Positions 55,282-64,000 of a stretch of 64,000 nucleotides of DNA are shown here, piece by piece. Every line of letters begins with the position of its first letter. Position 1 is the first letter of the stretch. The notes under the pieces are model-generated. The model had not been told where the DNA came from, made no database searches, and worked only from the letters and a program-made list of their open reading frames with translations. Both the position numbers and the translations under genes were made by a program. The stretch comes from Streptococcus gallolyticus (GTDB lineage Bacteria > Bacillota > Bacilli > Lactobacillales > Streptococcaceae), in NCBI GenBank assembly GCA_019794795.1, contig JAIMFC010000004.1, positions 124,001-188,000 of the forward strand, in the 5' to 3' direction.

Positions 55282-55898
55282 ATGAAAAAAATTTAATTAT
55301 TGCTAGCTTATGTGCACTCGGAATCTTGTCAGCAACAGTGATGACAACTGCAACATCACATGCAGAAGAAAAGAAAAACGAGATTGTGATTGCTGATAAA
55401 GATGAACGTGAATTAGACCTTGCTAAAGTAGCTGCTTTGGATGCAATGAATAAAGAGTACACTATCGTGTACGGTGAAATTGCAAGTTTGCGTTTTGCAA
55501 CTAATGAAGAGCGAGAAGTAGCTTTGAAGAAATTGCCTCAAGTAACGGAACTCTATGCAACTATTGCCTCAGCGAAACTTGTATCAGAGGTGGAAAATAA
55601 AAAAGTAGAAGCATTCAAAAAATTGACGGAAGTGAAGAATGCTGTCAAGACAGAACAATTTAAACAAGAAATGTCTGCTCCTGTATCAGCTTATCCATAT
55701 AGCGGAGTTGCTTTTAATGAGAAATTTGATGTGCAACAAGTACGTAAGTGGGGCCTGGATGAATTTGCAGCCTTTAAAAAGAAAACAGGAAAAACCCCAG
55801 AAGCACCATATATAGTAGTGTTTATGCGTGAACCACAAGTTATTAAAACTTACGTTGAAAAAATGATTCGCAAATACGAACAAATCAATATAAAATAA
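55282..55898 (+). pseudogene. Secreted protein gene shifted at a poly-A tract in its signal peptide
   Basis: ATG 55282, behind AAAGGAA, is followed by seven As and then stops (MKKI-stop). One more A would give MKKNLIIASLCALGILSAT and join the long open frame that runs to 55898. The product would have 205 residues: a signal peptide, then a Lys/Glu-rich helical region (about 35-120) and a C-terminal part (GLDEFAAFKKKTGKTPEAPY, IVVFMREPQVIKTYVEK). Not recognised. The lesion is in a homopolymer, so slippage may restore it. Confidence 0.75.
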
Positions 55899-55902
55899 TA
55901 TA

Positions 55903-55940
55903 AAATAAACCGTTGGAATAGAATTTCCAACGGTTTATTT
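55903..55940. terminator. Bidirectional terminator
   Basis: Perfect 16-bp arms AAATAAACCGTTGGAA / TTCCAACGGTTTATTT around six bases. Confidence 0.9.
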
Positions 55941-56462
55941 TATATCAATCCAATAACGCAGCATTAGGTCGCCGTCGCTTTCGTCCAGTCGGCTATCTTC
56001 GTAGACACCGCCGTTAGCGAGAATGGTCTTCTGTGAACCGATATTCCAGTCAGCTGCTGTGACAAGGACGCGTTCTAAGCCAAATTTTCGGCATTCTTCC
56101 AAGGCTAGGCGCAGTTGTTCTGTCGCGTAGCCTTTTCGACGTTCATCAGGGTGAATAGAATAGCCAATATGTCCTGCGATATGGAGTAGAAATTCCTGCT
56201 TGATATCGTGGCGGATGTTGACAATGCCCACCATTTTTTGGTCCGACTCCCGAATGCAGAGAAAAGTGGAAGACGGCGAGCGATTGGGACGGCAGGTGGC
56301 GTAGGAGGATTCTCTTTCCAAATGTGCTAACCAGTCAGTTAGAGAGTCCATTTCCTGCAAACGACTGCCTCCGTGGAGGTGTTCTCCAGCAAAAGCAGAT
56401 TTGTAAGCAGAGATTTGATCTGCAAAGTCCAAACTTGGTGCAACAAGTGATAAGTTTTCCAT
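55935..56462 (-). CDS. GNAT-family N-acetyltransferase
   Basis: 175 residues. RimJ/RimL-like GNAT fold: FLCIRESDQKMVGIVNIRHD, then HIAGHIGYSIHPDERRKGYA (acetyl-CoA loop), RVLVTAADWNIGSQKTILAN and a C-terminal RYWIDI strand. The substrate is not shown; relatives acetylate protein N-termini, antibiotics or small amines. GGAGGTGA precedes ATG 56462. The end of the gene lies in the terminator stem. Divergent from pnp. Confidence 0.85.
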   Translation of the reverse strand: MENLSLVAPSLDFADQISAYKSAFAGEHLHGGSRLQEMDSLTDWLAHLERESSYATCRPNRSPSSTFLCIRESDQKMVGIVNIRHDIKQEFLLHIAGHIGYSIHPDERRKGYATEQLRLALEECRKFGLERVLVTAADWNIGSQKTILANGGVYEDSRLDESDGDLMLRYWIDIK

Positions 56463-56652
56463 CCGTCACCTCCTAGATTTTTTAGTAGTATAGCAGAAGT
56501 GGATTTTCTTGTCAAAAAGTTTTTTAACTTTTCCTTTTAAGCCTAAAATATGATAAAATAGTGCTTATACGTGGTTGTTGCAAAGCTGAGGAAAGAAGGT
56601 TTCTTTCTTGAACTTTGTAAAAACCCGTAAAATAAAATTTTGGAGAAAATTC

Positions 56653-58878
56653 ATGTCAAAACAAGTTTTTGAAACGGTCTTTGCTGGTAAGAAATTAGTT
56701 GTAGAAACTGGTCAAGTTGCCAAGCAAGCAAATGGTGCTGTTGTCGTACGTTACGGTGACTCAACTGTCCTCACAGCTGCTGTTATGTCTAAAAAAATGG
56801 CAACTGGTGATTTCTTCCCATTGCAAGTCAACTACGAAGAAAAAATGTATGCCGCTGGTAAATTCCCAGGTGGTTGGATGAAACGTGAAGGTCGTCCGTC
56901 AACAGATGCGACCTTAACAGCTCGTTTGATTGACCGTCCAATCCGTCCAATGTTTGCAGAAGGTTTCCGCAATGAAGTGCAAGTCATCAACACGGTTCTT
57001 TCTTACGATGCTGACGCTTCAGCACCAATGGCAGCTATGTTTGGTTCATCATTGGCACTTGCTATTTCAGATATTCCATTTAACGGTCCAATCGCTGGCG
57101 TTCAAGTTGGCTATGTCAACGGTGAATTTATCATCAACCCAACTCAAGAAGAACAAGCTGCTTCCCTTTTGGAATTGACTGTCGCTGGTAACAAGGAAGC
57201 TATCAACATGGTAGAATCAGGCGCCAAAGAATTGTCAGAAGACATCATGTTGGAAGCCCTCTTGAAAGGTCATGCAGCCATTCAAGAACTCTTGGAATTC
57301 CAAAACCAAATCGTAGCAGCTGTTGGGAAAGAAAAAGCAGGTGTAGAACTCTTGCAAGTTGACCCAGAATTGCAGGCCGAAATCGTAGCTGCTTACAATA
57401 CTGATCTTCAAAAAGCTGTTCAAGTGGAAGAAAAATTGGCGCGTGAAGACGCAACAAATGCAGTCCGTGATATGGTCACAGCCGTTTACGAAGAACGTTA
57501 TGCCGATCATGAAGAGCACGACCGCATTATGCGTGATGTAGCTGAAATCTTGGAAATCATGGAACACACGGAAGTGCGTCGTTTGATTACAGAGGACAAG
57601 GTTCGTCCTGACGGTCGTCGTGTAGATGAAATTCGTCCGCTTGATGCAGAAGTAGACTTCTTGCCACAAGTTCATGGTTCAGGTCTTTTCACACGTGGAC
57701 AAACTCAAGCCTTGTCAGTATTGACTTTGGCACCAATGGGTGAAACGCAAATCATCGATGGTTTGGACGATGAGTACAAAAAACGCTTCTTGCACCATTA
57801 CAACTTCCCACAATATTCAGTGGGTTCAACTGGTCGTTACGGTGCGCCAGGTCGTCGCGAAATTGGTCACGGTGCTCTTGGTGAACGTGCTCTCGAACAA
57901 GTCTTGCCAAGCTTGGAAGAATTCCCATATGCTATCCGCTTAGTAGCAGAAGTATTGGAATCAAATGGTTCATCTTCACAGGCTTCTATCTGTGCGGGCA
58001 CACTTGCCCTTATGGCTGGTGGTGTGCCAATCAAGGCTCCTGTTGCTGGTATTGCCATGGGTCTGATTTCAGATGGTACCAACTACACAGTCCTTACAGA
58101 TATCCAAGGTTTGGAAGATCACTTTGGCGATATGGACTTCAAGGTTGCCGGTACGCGTGACGGGATTACAGCTCTTCAAATGGATATCAAGATTGACGGA
58201 ATTACACCACAAATCTTGGAAGAAGCCCTTGCTCAAGCCAAGAAAGCTCGTTTTGAAATCCTTGACTTGATTGAAGCAACGATTCCAGCGGTTCGTCCTG
58301 ATTTGGCACCAACTGCACCGAAGATTGATACGATTAAGATTGATGTAGACAAGATTAAGATTGTCATCGGTAAAGGTGGCGAAACCATCGACAAGATTAT
58401 CGCAGAAACTGGCGTTAAGATTGACATCGATGAAGAAGGAAATGTATCTATCTACTCTAGTGACCGTGATGCCATTGAACGTGCTAAAGAAATCATTGCT
58501 GGCTTGGTGCGTGAAGCCAAGGTCGGTGAAATTTACAAGGCAAAAGTTGTTCGTATCGAGAAATTTGGTGCCTTTGTCAACCTCTTTGACAAGACAGATG
58601 CTCTTGTACACATCTCTGAAATGGCTTGGGCGCGCACAAACCGTGTAGAAGATTTGGTTGAGATAGGTGATGAAGTAGATGTTAAGGTCATGAAAATTGA
58701 TGAAAAAGGCCGTGTTGATGCGTCTATGAAAGTTCTTCTTCCAAAACCAGAAGGCTATACAGAAGAAAAACGTGAGAAACGTGACCGTGGTGACAAACAA
58801 GACCGCCTACGTCTCTCACATGACAAAAAAGAAGAAAAAGGCTTTAGTGAATTCAAAATCCACAAAGTAGAAAAATAA
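56653..58878 (+). CDS. pnp: Polynucleotide phosphorylase
   Basis: 741 residues from ATG 56653, with TTTTGGAGAAAA upstream; an in-frame ATG at 56608 lies in the leader without such a site. Order: RNase PH domain 1 (about 10-145), helical linker, RNase PH domain 2 (about 320-545; [20 protein letters not shown]), KH domain ([14 protein letters not shown] near 560) and S1 domain (about 622-692). A charged tail follows. A 3'-5' phosphorolytic exoribonuclease central to mRNA decay. The leader contains a small GAAAGAAGG-TTTCTTTC stem. Confidence 0.97.
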   Translation: MSKQVFETVFAGKKLVVETGQVAKQANGAVVVRYGDSTVLTAAVMSKKMATGDFFPLQVNYEEKMYAAGKFPGGWMKREGRPSTDATLTARLIDRPIRPMFAEGFRNEVQVINTVLSYDADASAPMAAMFGSSLALAISDIPFNGPIAGVQVGYVNGEFIINPTQEEQAASLLELTVAGNKEAINMVESGAKELSEDIMLEALLKGHAAIQELLEFQNQIVAAVGKEKAGVELLQVDPELQAEIVAAYNTDLQKAVQVEEKLAREDATNAVRDMVTAVYEERYADHEEHDRIMRDVAEILEIMEHTEVRRLITEDKVRPDGRRVDEIRPLDAEVDFLPQVHGSGLFTRGQTQALSVLTLAPMGETQIIDGLDDEYKKRFLHHYNFPQYSVGSTGRYGAPGRREIGHGALGERALEQVLPSLEEFPYAIRLVAEVLESNGSSSQASICAGTLALMAGGVPIKAPVAGIAMGLISDGTNYTVLTDIQGLEDHFGDMDFKVAGTRDGITALQMDIKIDGITPQILEEALAQAKKARFEILDLIEATIPAVRPDLAPTAPKIDTIKIDVDKIKIVIGKGGETIDKIIAETGVKIDIDEEGNVSIYSSDRDAIERAKEIIAGLVREAKVGEIYKAKVVRIEKFGAFVNLFDKTDALVHISEMAWARTNRVEDLVEIGDEVDVKVMKIDEKGRVDASMKVLLPKPEGYTEEKREKRDRGDKQDRLRLSHDKKEEKGFSEFKIHKVEK

Positions 58879-58920
58879 AAAGAGAAAAGGCAGGGCGTAA
58901 ACCTTAGCCTTCTCTCTTTA
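58879..58920 (+). terminator. Terminator between pnp and cysE
   Basis: Stem AAGAGA.AAGGC / GCCTT.TCTCTT around a roughly 16-base loop. The tail is short, so it may only weaken readthrough. Confidence 0.6.
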
Positions 58921-58936
58921 TAAATGAGGTGAGAAA

Positions 58937-59560
58937 ATGGGTTGGTGGAAAGATACAATCAATATTGTCAAAGAAAATGATCCGGCTGCGCGTACGACGC
59001 TGGAGGTGCTTTTGACCTATCCAGGTGTCAAAGCTTTGGCTGCCCACCGCCTTTCTCATTTCTTATGGAAACACAATCTCAAACTGTTGGCGCGGATGCA
59101 TAGCCAGTTTTGGCGTTTTTGGACCCAGATTGAAATTCATCCAGGCGCTGAGATTGCTAGTGGAGTTTTCATTGACCACGGAGCCGGTCTTGTTATTGGA
59201 GAAACCGCAGTAATCGAAGAGGGTGTTCTGCTCTATCATGGCGTGACGCTGGGAGGAACTGGAAAAGATGTTGGCAAGCGGCATCCGACAATCCGAAAAG
59301 GTGTCTTGGTCTCTGCCCATGCTCAGGTTATCGGTCCCATTGAGATTGGTGAGGGAGCTAAGGTTGGGGCTTCTGCAGTTGTGGTGGCAGACGTACCGCC
59401 ACAAGTCACAGTTGTAGGCATTCCAGCCAAGGTGGTCCGTGTTCATGGGAAAAAGGATGAGCTGGTTAATCATCAGATTGAGGAAGAGCGCAAGGAGCGC
59501 TACTATACTTCCAAGTTGGAAGAAGCCCGTTATGCCAGTATGGATTCCTCCCACTTGTAG
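58937..59560 (+). CDS. cysE: Serine O-acetyltransferase
   Basis: Makes O-acetylserine, the precursor of cysteine. 207 residues, the short form. The left-handed beta helix is visible in IEIHPGAEIASGVFIDHGAG, LVIGETAVIEEGVLLYHGVT and LGGTGKDVGKRHPTIRKGVL, with active-site His residues in DHGAG and KRHPTI. AGGTGAG precedes ATG 58937. It follows pnp and leads to cysS about 1.1 kb further, a common streptococcal order. Confidence 0.95.
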   Translation: MGWWKDTINIVKENDPAARTTLEVLLTYPGVKALAAHRLSHFLWKHNLKLLARMHSQFWRFWTQIEIHPGAEIASGVFIDHGAGLVIGETAVIEEGVLLYHGVTLGGTGKDVGKRHPTIRKGVLVSAHAQVIGPIEIGEGAKVGASAVVVADVPPQVTVVGIPAKVVRVHGKKDELVNHQIEEERKERYYTSKLEEARYASMDSSHL

Positions 59561-59572
59561 AAAGGCTCGCCT

Positions 59573-60327
59573 ATGATTTTAGAAGAATTTGAAGATGGGC
59601 CAGCGGTCATTGAACCAGAGTATTCAGATGCGGTTGCGAAAGAAATTTGTGATACCATTATTCTCCCTTTTTCTGGGAAACTATTTGATAAAATTAGTAG
59701 TTTAGACTATGTTCGCTATGGTGGCTATAAGTCCAATATCAACGGCAAACAACCTTGGTATATCTATGAAAAGGATGGTCAGAAGGTAGCGGTTTTCAAG
59801 GCGTTACTTGGTGGACCAGCCCTGATTGGTAGTCTGGAAGAATTGTAGGCTACGGGCTTCAAGAATTTTATTATCTTTGGGACCTGTGGTGTCTTGGACG
59901 GAAGTTTGGAGACCAATAAGATTATTCTACCGACATCTTCTGTTCGTGATGAGGGGATTTCCTATCACTATGCCCCTGCTTCAGATGAGATTGGTTATAC
60001 CCCTGAATATTTGAAGAAATTTGCGCAGATTTTACACAAGCACGGGATTGCGCATGTGCAGACCAAGGCTTGGACGACAGATGCTTTTTTCCGTGAAACA
60101 CCTGCCAAGGTAGATCGGCGCAAGGCTATGGGCTGTCAGGTAGTGGACATGGAGTGGCATCGGTTGCGGCTTGGGCCCAATTTCGCCAAAAAGAGGTCTA
60201 TCACTTCTTTTACACCTCGGACTATGTAGACCACGAAAATGGCTGGGACAAACGGACAGGACACGAGGAAGAAGACTTGCTGACCTTCTTTGATATTGCA
60301 CTGAAAATTGCAGGAGAATTGGAATGA
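59573..60327 (+). pseudogene. Nucleoside phosphorylase-family gene with nonsense and frameshift lesions
   Basis: The frame from ATG 59573 is open to TAG 59846-59848, then continues in the same frame. The pieces read YGGYKSNINGKQPWYIYEKD, FKALLGGPALIG, NFIIFGTCGVLDGSLETNKI and ILPTSSVRDEGISYHYAP, which belong to the PNP/UDP phosphorylase family. After VVDME (about 60154) one base is missing; the other frame goes on with ASVAAWAQFRQKEVYHFFYT to TGA 60327. Restored length is about 251 residues. Two separate lesions make function unlikely. Confidence 0.85.
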
Positions 60328-60542
60328 ATAGTAAGCTTAGGACTCTGTTACTGCCCCTCTATATCGTATGTGCAGTCATGATGGGCTTTTATGCTGTCAA
60401 AGATATGTTAAAGGGGGATTTCTTTACAGGAATTTGTATTGCGATTACATTATTTGAGACCAGTCGAAGAGTCTATAAGACTTATAAAAATGACCGAAAC
60501 AACTATGAAAATCTGAGGAGAAAAGATGAAAAATTTAAGTAA
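60324..60542 (+). CDS. Small membrane protein
   Basis: 72 residues, not recognised. Two hydrophobic helices (about 6-24 and 32-46) and a very basic tail (RRVYKTYKNDRNNYENLRRK). It overlaps the stop of the broken phosphorylase (ATGA) and the next small gene, so it belongs to the cysE-to-cysS transcript. Ribosome site AGGAGAA inside the previous gene. Confidence 0.65.
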   Translation: MNSKLRTLLLPLYIVCAVMMGFYAVKDMLKGDFFTGICIAITLFETSRRVYKTYKNDRNNYENLRRKDEKFK

Positions 60543-60699
60543 AAGTCCCTACGGTATGGGAATTATTGTCCTTTTAGGAACCTTCTTATCCATTCATCAT
60601 GCCATGGAGCAGGACTACATGTTGGCAGTTTTGGCAGGGCTCTTGGCTATTACTTGGGCATGGACCATGTACCTGAAATTTTACAAAAAAAGGAAATAA
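60526..60699 (+). CDS. Small membrane protein
   Basis: 57 residues. ATG 60526 follows CTGAGGAGAAAAG, a strong ribosome site. Two hydrophobic helices (about 10-21 and 30-49) and a basic end (KFYKKRK). Not recognised. It overlaps the previous small gene by 17 bases and stops two bases before cysS begins, so translation is tightly coupled. Confidence 0.65.
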   Translation: MKNLSKSPYGMGIIVLLGTFLSIHHAMEQDYMLAVLAGLLAITWAWTMYLKFYKKRK

Positions 60700-60700
60700 G

Positions 60701-62044
60701 ATGATTAAAATTTATGATACCATGACGCGGAGTCTGCGAGATTTTGTCCCTATTGAGGAAAATAAGGTCAAGATGTACGTTTGCGGACCAACGGTTTACA
60801 ATTATATTCACGTGGGAAATGGTCGTTCAGCGGTGGCTTTTGATACCATTCGTCGTTATTTTGAATACCGTGGTTTTGATGTGACCTACATTTCCAACTT
60901 TACGGATGTAGATGATAAGATTATCAAGGGTGCTGTAGAAGCTGGCATGTCTACCAAGGATTTTTCGGACAAGTATATTGCAGCTTTCATGGAAGATACG
61001 GCGGCTTTGGGCATTAAGCCTGCGACTCGCAATCCGCGTGTGATTGACTTCATGGATGATATTATCCGTTTTGTAGGGGATTTGATTGACAAAGGTTTTG
61101 CTTATGAAGCACAGGGCGATGTTTACTTCCGCGTTGAAAAATCACAGGATTACGCCAAGTTAGCCAATAAGTCTCTGGAAGATTTGGTTATGGGGGCCAG
61201 CGGGCGGACGGATGAGGAAACAGCTCGTAAGGAAAATCCCCTGGACTTTGCCCTTTGGAAATCAGCCAAGGCAGGTGAAGTGTCATGGGAAAGTCCTTGG
61301 GGGCGAGGTCGTCCTGGTTGGCACATCGAGTGCTCGGTGATGGCGACAGAAATTTTGGGTGATACGATTGATATTCACGGTGGTGGTGCGGATTTGGAAT
61401 TCCCACATCATACCAATGAAATCGCCCAATCGGAAGCCAAGACAGGTCATAAATTTGTTAATTACTGGATGCACAATGGCTTTGTTAATGTGGATAATGA
61501 AAAAATGTCTAAGTCGCTGGGCAATTTTGTGACAGTTCATGATGCTCTGAAAACCATTGACGGACAGATTTTACGCTTTTTCCTAGCAACCCAGCACTAC
61601 CGCAAGCCCATTAACTTTACTGAAAAAGCCATTCATGACGCAGAAATCAATCTCAAATATCTGAAAAATGCCTATGAACAGCCATTTTCTGAGGGAGTTG
61701 ATGAAGCAGCTTTCCAAGCCTTGCAAGAGAAATTTGTGGCAGCCATGGATGAGGATTTCAATACGGCAAACGGGATTACCGTTGTTTTTGAAATGGCAAA
61801 ATGGATAAATTCTGGCAATTACAGTGCAGAGATCAAAGCACAATTTGCGGCTATTTTAGAAGTTTTTGGGATTGTATTTGCGGAAGAAGTGTTGGATGCG
61901 GAGATTGAAAAATTGATCGCTGAACGCCAAGAAGCGCGTGCCAATCGTGATTTTGCGAAGGCAGATGCTATCCGTGATCAATTAGCTGCGCAGGGCATCA
62001 AACTCTTGGATACCAAAGATGGCGTGAGGTGGACGCGTGACTAA
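60701..62044 (+). CDS. cysS: Cysteinyl-tRNA synthetase
   Basis: 447 residues, class I. The HIGH-like box is CGPTVYNYIHVGNGRS (about 28-43), with zinc ligand Cys28; WHIECSVMA and GGGADLEFPHHTNEIAQ give the other ligands; the KMSKS box is NEKMSKSLGN (about 265-274). Charges tRNA-Cys. AAGGAAA precedes ATG 60701. Overlaps mrnC by eight bases, the usual order in Firmicutes. Confidence 0.97.
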   Translation: MIKIYDTMTRSLRDFVPIEENKVKMYVCGPTVYNYIHVGNGRSAVAFDTIRRYFEYRGFDVTYISNFTDVDDKIIKGAVEAGMSTKDFSDKYIAAFMEDTAALGIKPATRNPRVIDFMDDIIRFVGDLIDKGFAYEAQGDVYFRVEKSQDYAKLANKSLEDLVMGASGRTDEETARKENPLDFALWKSAKAGEVSWESPWGRGRPGWHIECSVMATEILGDTIDIHGGGADLEFPHHTNEIAQSEAKTGHKFVNYWMHNGFVNVDNEKMSKSLGNFVTVHDALKTIDGQILRFFLATQHYRKPINFTEKAIHDAEINLKYLKNAYEQPFSEGVDEAAFQALQEKFVAAMDEDFNTANGITVVFEMAKWINSGNYSAEIKAQFAAILEVFGIVFAEEVLDAEIEKLIAERQEARANRDFAKADAIRDQLAAQGIKLLDTKDGVRWTRD

Positions 62045-62441
62045 GTTAGATGTCAATCTTATCAACGGTATTGCCCTTGCTTTCGAAGGGGACGCCGTTT
62101 ATTCGCTCTATATCAGACGTCACTTGATTTTTCAAGGGCAGACCAAGCCCAATCAATTGCACCGCTTGGCGACAAAGTATGTGTCAGCCAAGGCACAGGC
62201 AATGCTAGTCAATGCTATGTTGGAAGCGCAGCTTTTGACCGAAAAAGAGGAAGAAATCTACAAACGCGGGCGCAATGCTAGCAGCCACACCAAGGCTAAA
62301 AATACGGACGTCATCACTTACAAGATGTCGACGGGCTTTGAAGCGGTCATGGGCTACCTCCATATGACCGAGCAGACCGAGCGTCTGGAGGAGCTGATAG
62401 CCTGGTGTATCGCCCAAGTGGAAGGCCGTAAGGAAAACTAA
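62037..62441 (+). CDS. mrnC: Mini-ribonuclease III
   Basis: 134 residues. An RNase III catalytic domain without the double-stranded RNA-binding domain. The acidic site is EGDAVYSLYIRRHL (17-30, Asp19) with a second acidic cluster (ELIAWCI near 119). It processes 23S rRNA precursors in Bacillus. It overlaps cysS, as in many Firmicutes. Confidence 0.94.
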   Translation: MTKLDVNLINGIALAFEGDAVYSLYIRRHLIFQGQTKPNQLHRLATKYVSAKAQAMLVNAMLEAQLLTEKEEEIYKRGRNASSHTKAKNTDVITYKMSTGFEAVMGYLHMTEQTERLEELIAWCIAQVEGRKEN

Positions 62442-62458
62442 TCTGGAAAGGAATACCT

Positions 62459-63313
62459 ATGATAGACTTGGAGAACTTGTTTCCTGGGGCAAAACTGGTA
62501 AAGGAAAAGAAGAACCTAGCAGAGCACTCTTATCTGTCTCTGCCTGACGGTAAGTGGTTGGAACTTGAAACTGCTCAGTTGACAGACCGAGAACAGGCTA
62601 TCTTGACTCTGCTTGTCATGCCAGAAAATCCCTATCCGTCCAGTCCCTGGTCAGATTACCTACTGGCTAGAAAGGGAAATATTCCCCAATTTTTAGACAA
62701 GGTCCAATTTCTGCATGTTCGTGTTTGGAAAGAGGATTCTGCTGATTGGCTGGATATGATGGTGGACCTTTTACCTAATGCAGTCAGCCATTTTCGTCTG
62801 TCACCTGGCGAATTGATCTTTGTTCTTCATCAAGGACAGGAAATGGATACCAGAGAGATTTTGACGGAGAGTATCCAGGCTTTAGAAATCGACTTTAATG
62901 TCCGTTTATCCTTTTTCCTAGGACAAATCTGGCACTATTCTGCACAGGAAAATTGGCCTGCCCTCTTTCAAGCGGAACGAAATCTTTTTAACAAGTGGCA
63001 AGAAGACTTCAACCAAAGTACGGTATTGACTTTCAGTAAACTTTATCTTTGGGCGCAGAGCAAGGGAGAAATGTCTCCAATTTTGGCGCAAGAGTTGAGT
63101 AAGTTGATTGCAGAGCAGGACCAGTTGAAGGATATTATTCTTGCTTTGTGGGAAGAGTCAGCTGTGGTGACCAAGGCTGCTCAAAAGCTCTATCTTCATC
63201 GCAATACCCTCCAATATCGACTGGACAAATGGCATGAACTGACAGGACTTCAACTCAAGGAATTGACAGATTTAACTCTCTGTTATAGTTTGATTTTGCA
63301 TGAGTTGTTTTAG
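62459..63313 (+). CDS. PucR/CdaR-type transcription regulator
   Basis: 284 residues. The C-terminus carries the HTH_30 domain of PucR-type regulators (about 238-284): VVTKAAQKLYLHRNTLQYRL, then DKWHELTGLQLKELTDLTLC. The first 200 residues form an unrecognised sensing region. A fairly weak site (GAAAGGAATACCT) precedes ATG 62459. Target genes are unknown; it follows mrnC by 17 bases and may be cotranscribed. Confidence 0.85.
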   Translation: MIDLENLFPGAKLVKEKKNLAEHSYLSLPDGKWLELETAQLTDREQAILTLLVMPENPYPSSPWSDYLLARKGNIPQFLDKVQFLHVRVWKEDSADWLDMMVDLLPNAVSHFRLSPGELIFVLHQGQEMDTREILTESIQALEIDFNVRLSFFLGQIWHYSAQENWPALFQAERNLFNKWQEDFNQSTVLTFSKLYLWAQSKGEMSPILAQELSKLIAEQDQLKDIILALWEESAVVTKAAQKLYLHRNTLQYRLDKWHELTGLQLKELTDLTLCYSLILHELF

Positions 63314-63328
63314 GAAAAATGGAGGCTG

Positions 63329-63854
63329 ATGATGAGACTGCTGTTTGAAATGGATAAGAAAGATTACCAAGACTGTACTCGTACCTATGTACGGAATTCT
63401 GCTAGAAGTATTATCATTTCTGATGGAAAAGTTGCTATGGTGCATAGTGCCAAGTACCAAGTACGATTATTATAAGTTTCCTGATGGTGGCATTGAAGAA
63501 GGGGAAAGTATCCTCCAAGCCTTGAAGCGGGAAACTCTGGAAGAAACGGGTCTGGTCATTCAAGAAGAAACCGTAGAAGTGTATGGCTATGTTCATCGGA
63601 TTTTGCGGAGTCTTCATGATCAAGACCAGTGTTTTATTCAGGATAATTTTTACTATCTTTGCCAAGCGCAGGAGTCTATTTTGCTCAAAATTTAGATAGT
63701 TATGAGAGCGAGGAAGGTTATCGCCTTGTCTTTGTATATCCGCATCAGGCCATTGCAAAAAATCGTTCCGTGGCGGATAGCCCCTATGATTCGTCAATGT
63801 TTGAGAGAGGCTAAGGTCTTGGAATTGCTCTTGCACGAGTCCTATTTTGAATAG
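63329..63854 (+). pseudogene. Nudix hydrolase gene with two frameshifts
   Basis: ATG 63329 (GGAGG upstream) starts MMRLLFEMDKKDYQDCTRTY and continues through SARSIIISDGKVAMVHSAKY, then stops. A shift near 63455 moves to a frame with the full Nudix box (GGIEEGESILQALKRETLEE plus TGL). This stops at about 63695, and a second shift leads to AQNLDSYESEEGYRLVFVYP and on to TAG 63854. Restored length is about 175 residues. The catalytic box is intact but split from both ends. Confidence 0.8.
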
Positions 63855-63994
63855 CGACGAAGCGCATGTTTAGACAGGTGCTTTTGATTTCGTCAACTTG
63901 CACAAAAACGCTTTCAAGAATTGGTCAGTCTGCCATAGTATTGTAAAGCGTTTTCATTTACAATAAAACCATAGAAATTAAAAGGAGTTTTGAC
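63855..63994 (+). promoter_or_regulatory. Upstream region of the last gene with cre-like and palindromic sites
   Basis: AAAAACGCTTTCAA near 63904-63917 resembles a CcpA cre box. TGTAAAGCGTTTTCAT near 63944-63959 is a cre-like word with one extra base. Around it lies a perfect 8-bp inverted pair, ATTGTAAA / TTTACAAT (about 63942-63966). AAAGGAG at 63981-63987 serves ATG 63995. Catabolite control of the next gene is inferred. Confidence 0.5.
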
Positions 63995-64000
63995 ATGGTT
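63995..64000 (+). CDS. Start of the next gene (two codons)
   Basis: ATG GTT behind AAAGGAG; the gene leaves the window. Its product cannot be named. Confidence 0.5.

Overview
The window comes from a low-GC Firmicute, almost certainly a Streptococcus and most like Streptococcus suis. The reasons are the gene set and order (uppS-cdsA-rseP-proS-polC, pnp-cysE-cysS-mrnC), two Gls24/Asp23 proteins, a BusR/BusA-type osmolyte system, Rex-type boxes at adhE and CodY-type boxes at gdhA. The species call is inference. I found no rRNA or tRNA gene and no CRISPR array.

Layout. 1-8.7 kb: 5' end of a secreted protein, a MscS channel, gdhA, pyrD, then a CapA-like/HAD/Nudix cluster facing a lipid kinase. 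8.7-12 kb: an intergenic stem-loop element and the glycine betaine importer. 12.3-15.8 kb: a Gls24 envelope-stress operon and the BusR-like regulator of the importer. 15.9-22 kb: a decayed, plastic region with remnants of a permease, of formate-tetrahydrofolate ligase and of an oxidoreductase, an IS3-family element, the 3' part of an integrase, and a 460-residue two-helix membrane protein between two 54-bp direct repeats next to rpmG-rpmF. 22-36 kb: core genes hisS, adhE, thrC, a MATE exporter, uppS, cdsA, rseP and proS. 36.1-39.5 kb: a three-gene McrBC-like restriction cassette between proS and polC. 39.6-64 kb: polC, small membrane proteins, pepS, def, rsuA, a PyrR-type leader with a uracil permease, rpsO, two small secreted-protein genes, pnp, cysE, cysS, mrnC and a PucR-type regulator, with several genes broken by point lesions.

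How the genes connect. BusR, the importer and the Gls24 operon form an osmotic and envelope stress block, and TGTCACT heptamers lie at both the importer and Gls24 promoters. uppS, cdsA and rseP serve envelope synthesis and signalling. pnp and mrnC act on RNA; cysE and cysS supply cysteine and charge its tRNA. Defence and mobility sit at two sites, rpmG and proS/polC.

The best candidates for something undescribed are the repeat-flanked 460-residue protein at rpmG, the McrBC variant whose N-terminal domain is a separate gene, and a small secreted protein with three copies of a YPSRLGxYIATRGxEAL motif. None can be proved from sequence alone.
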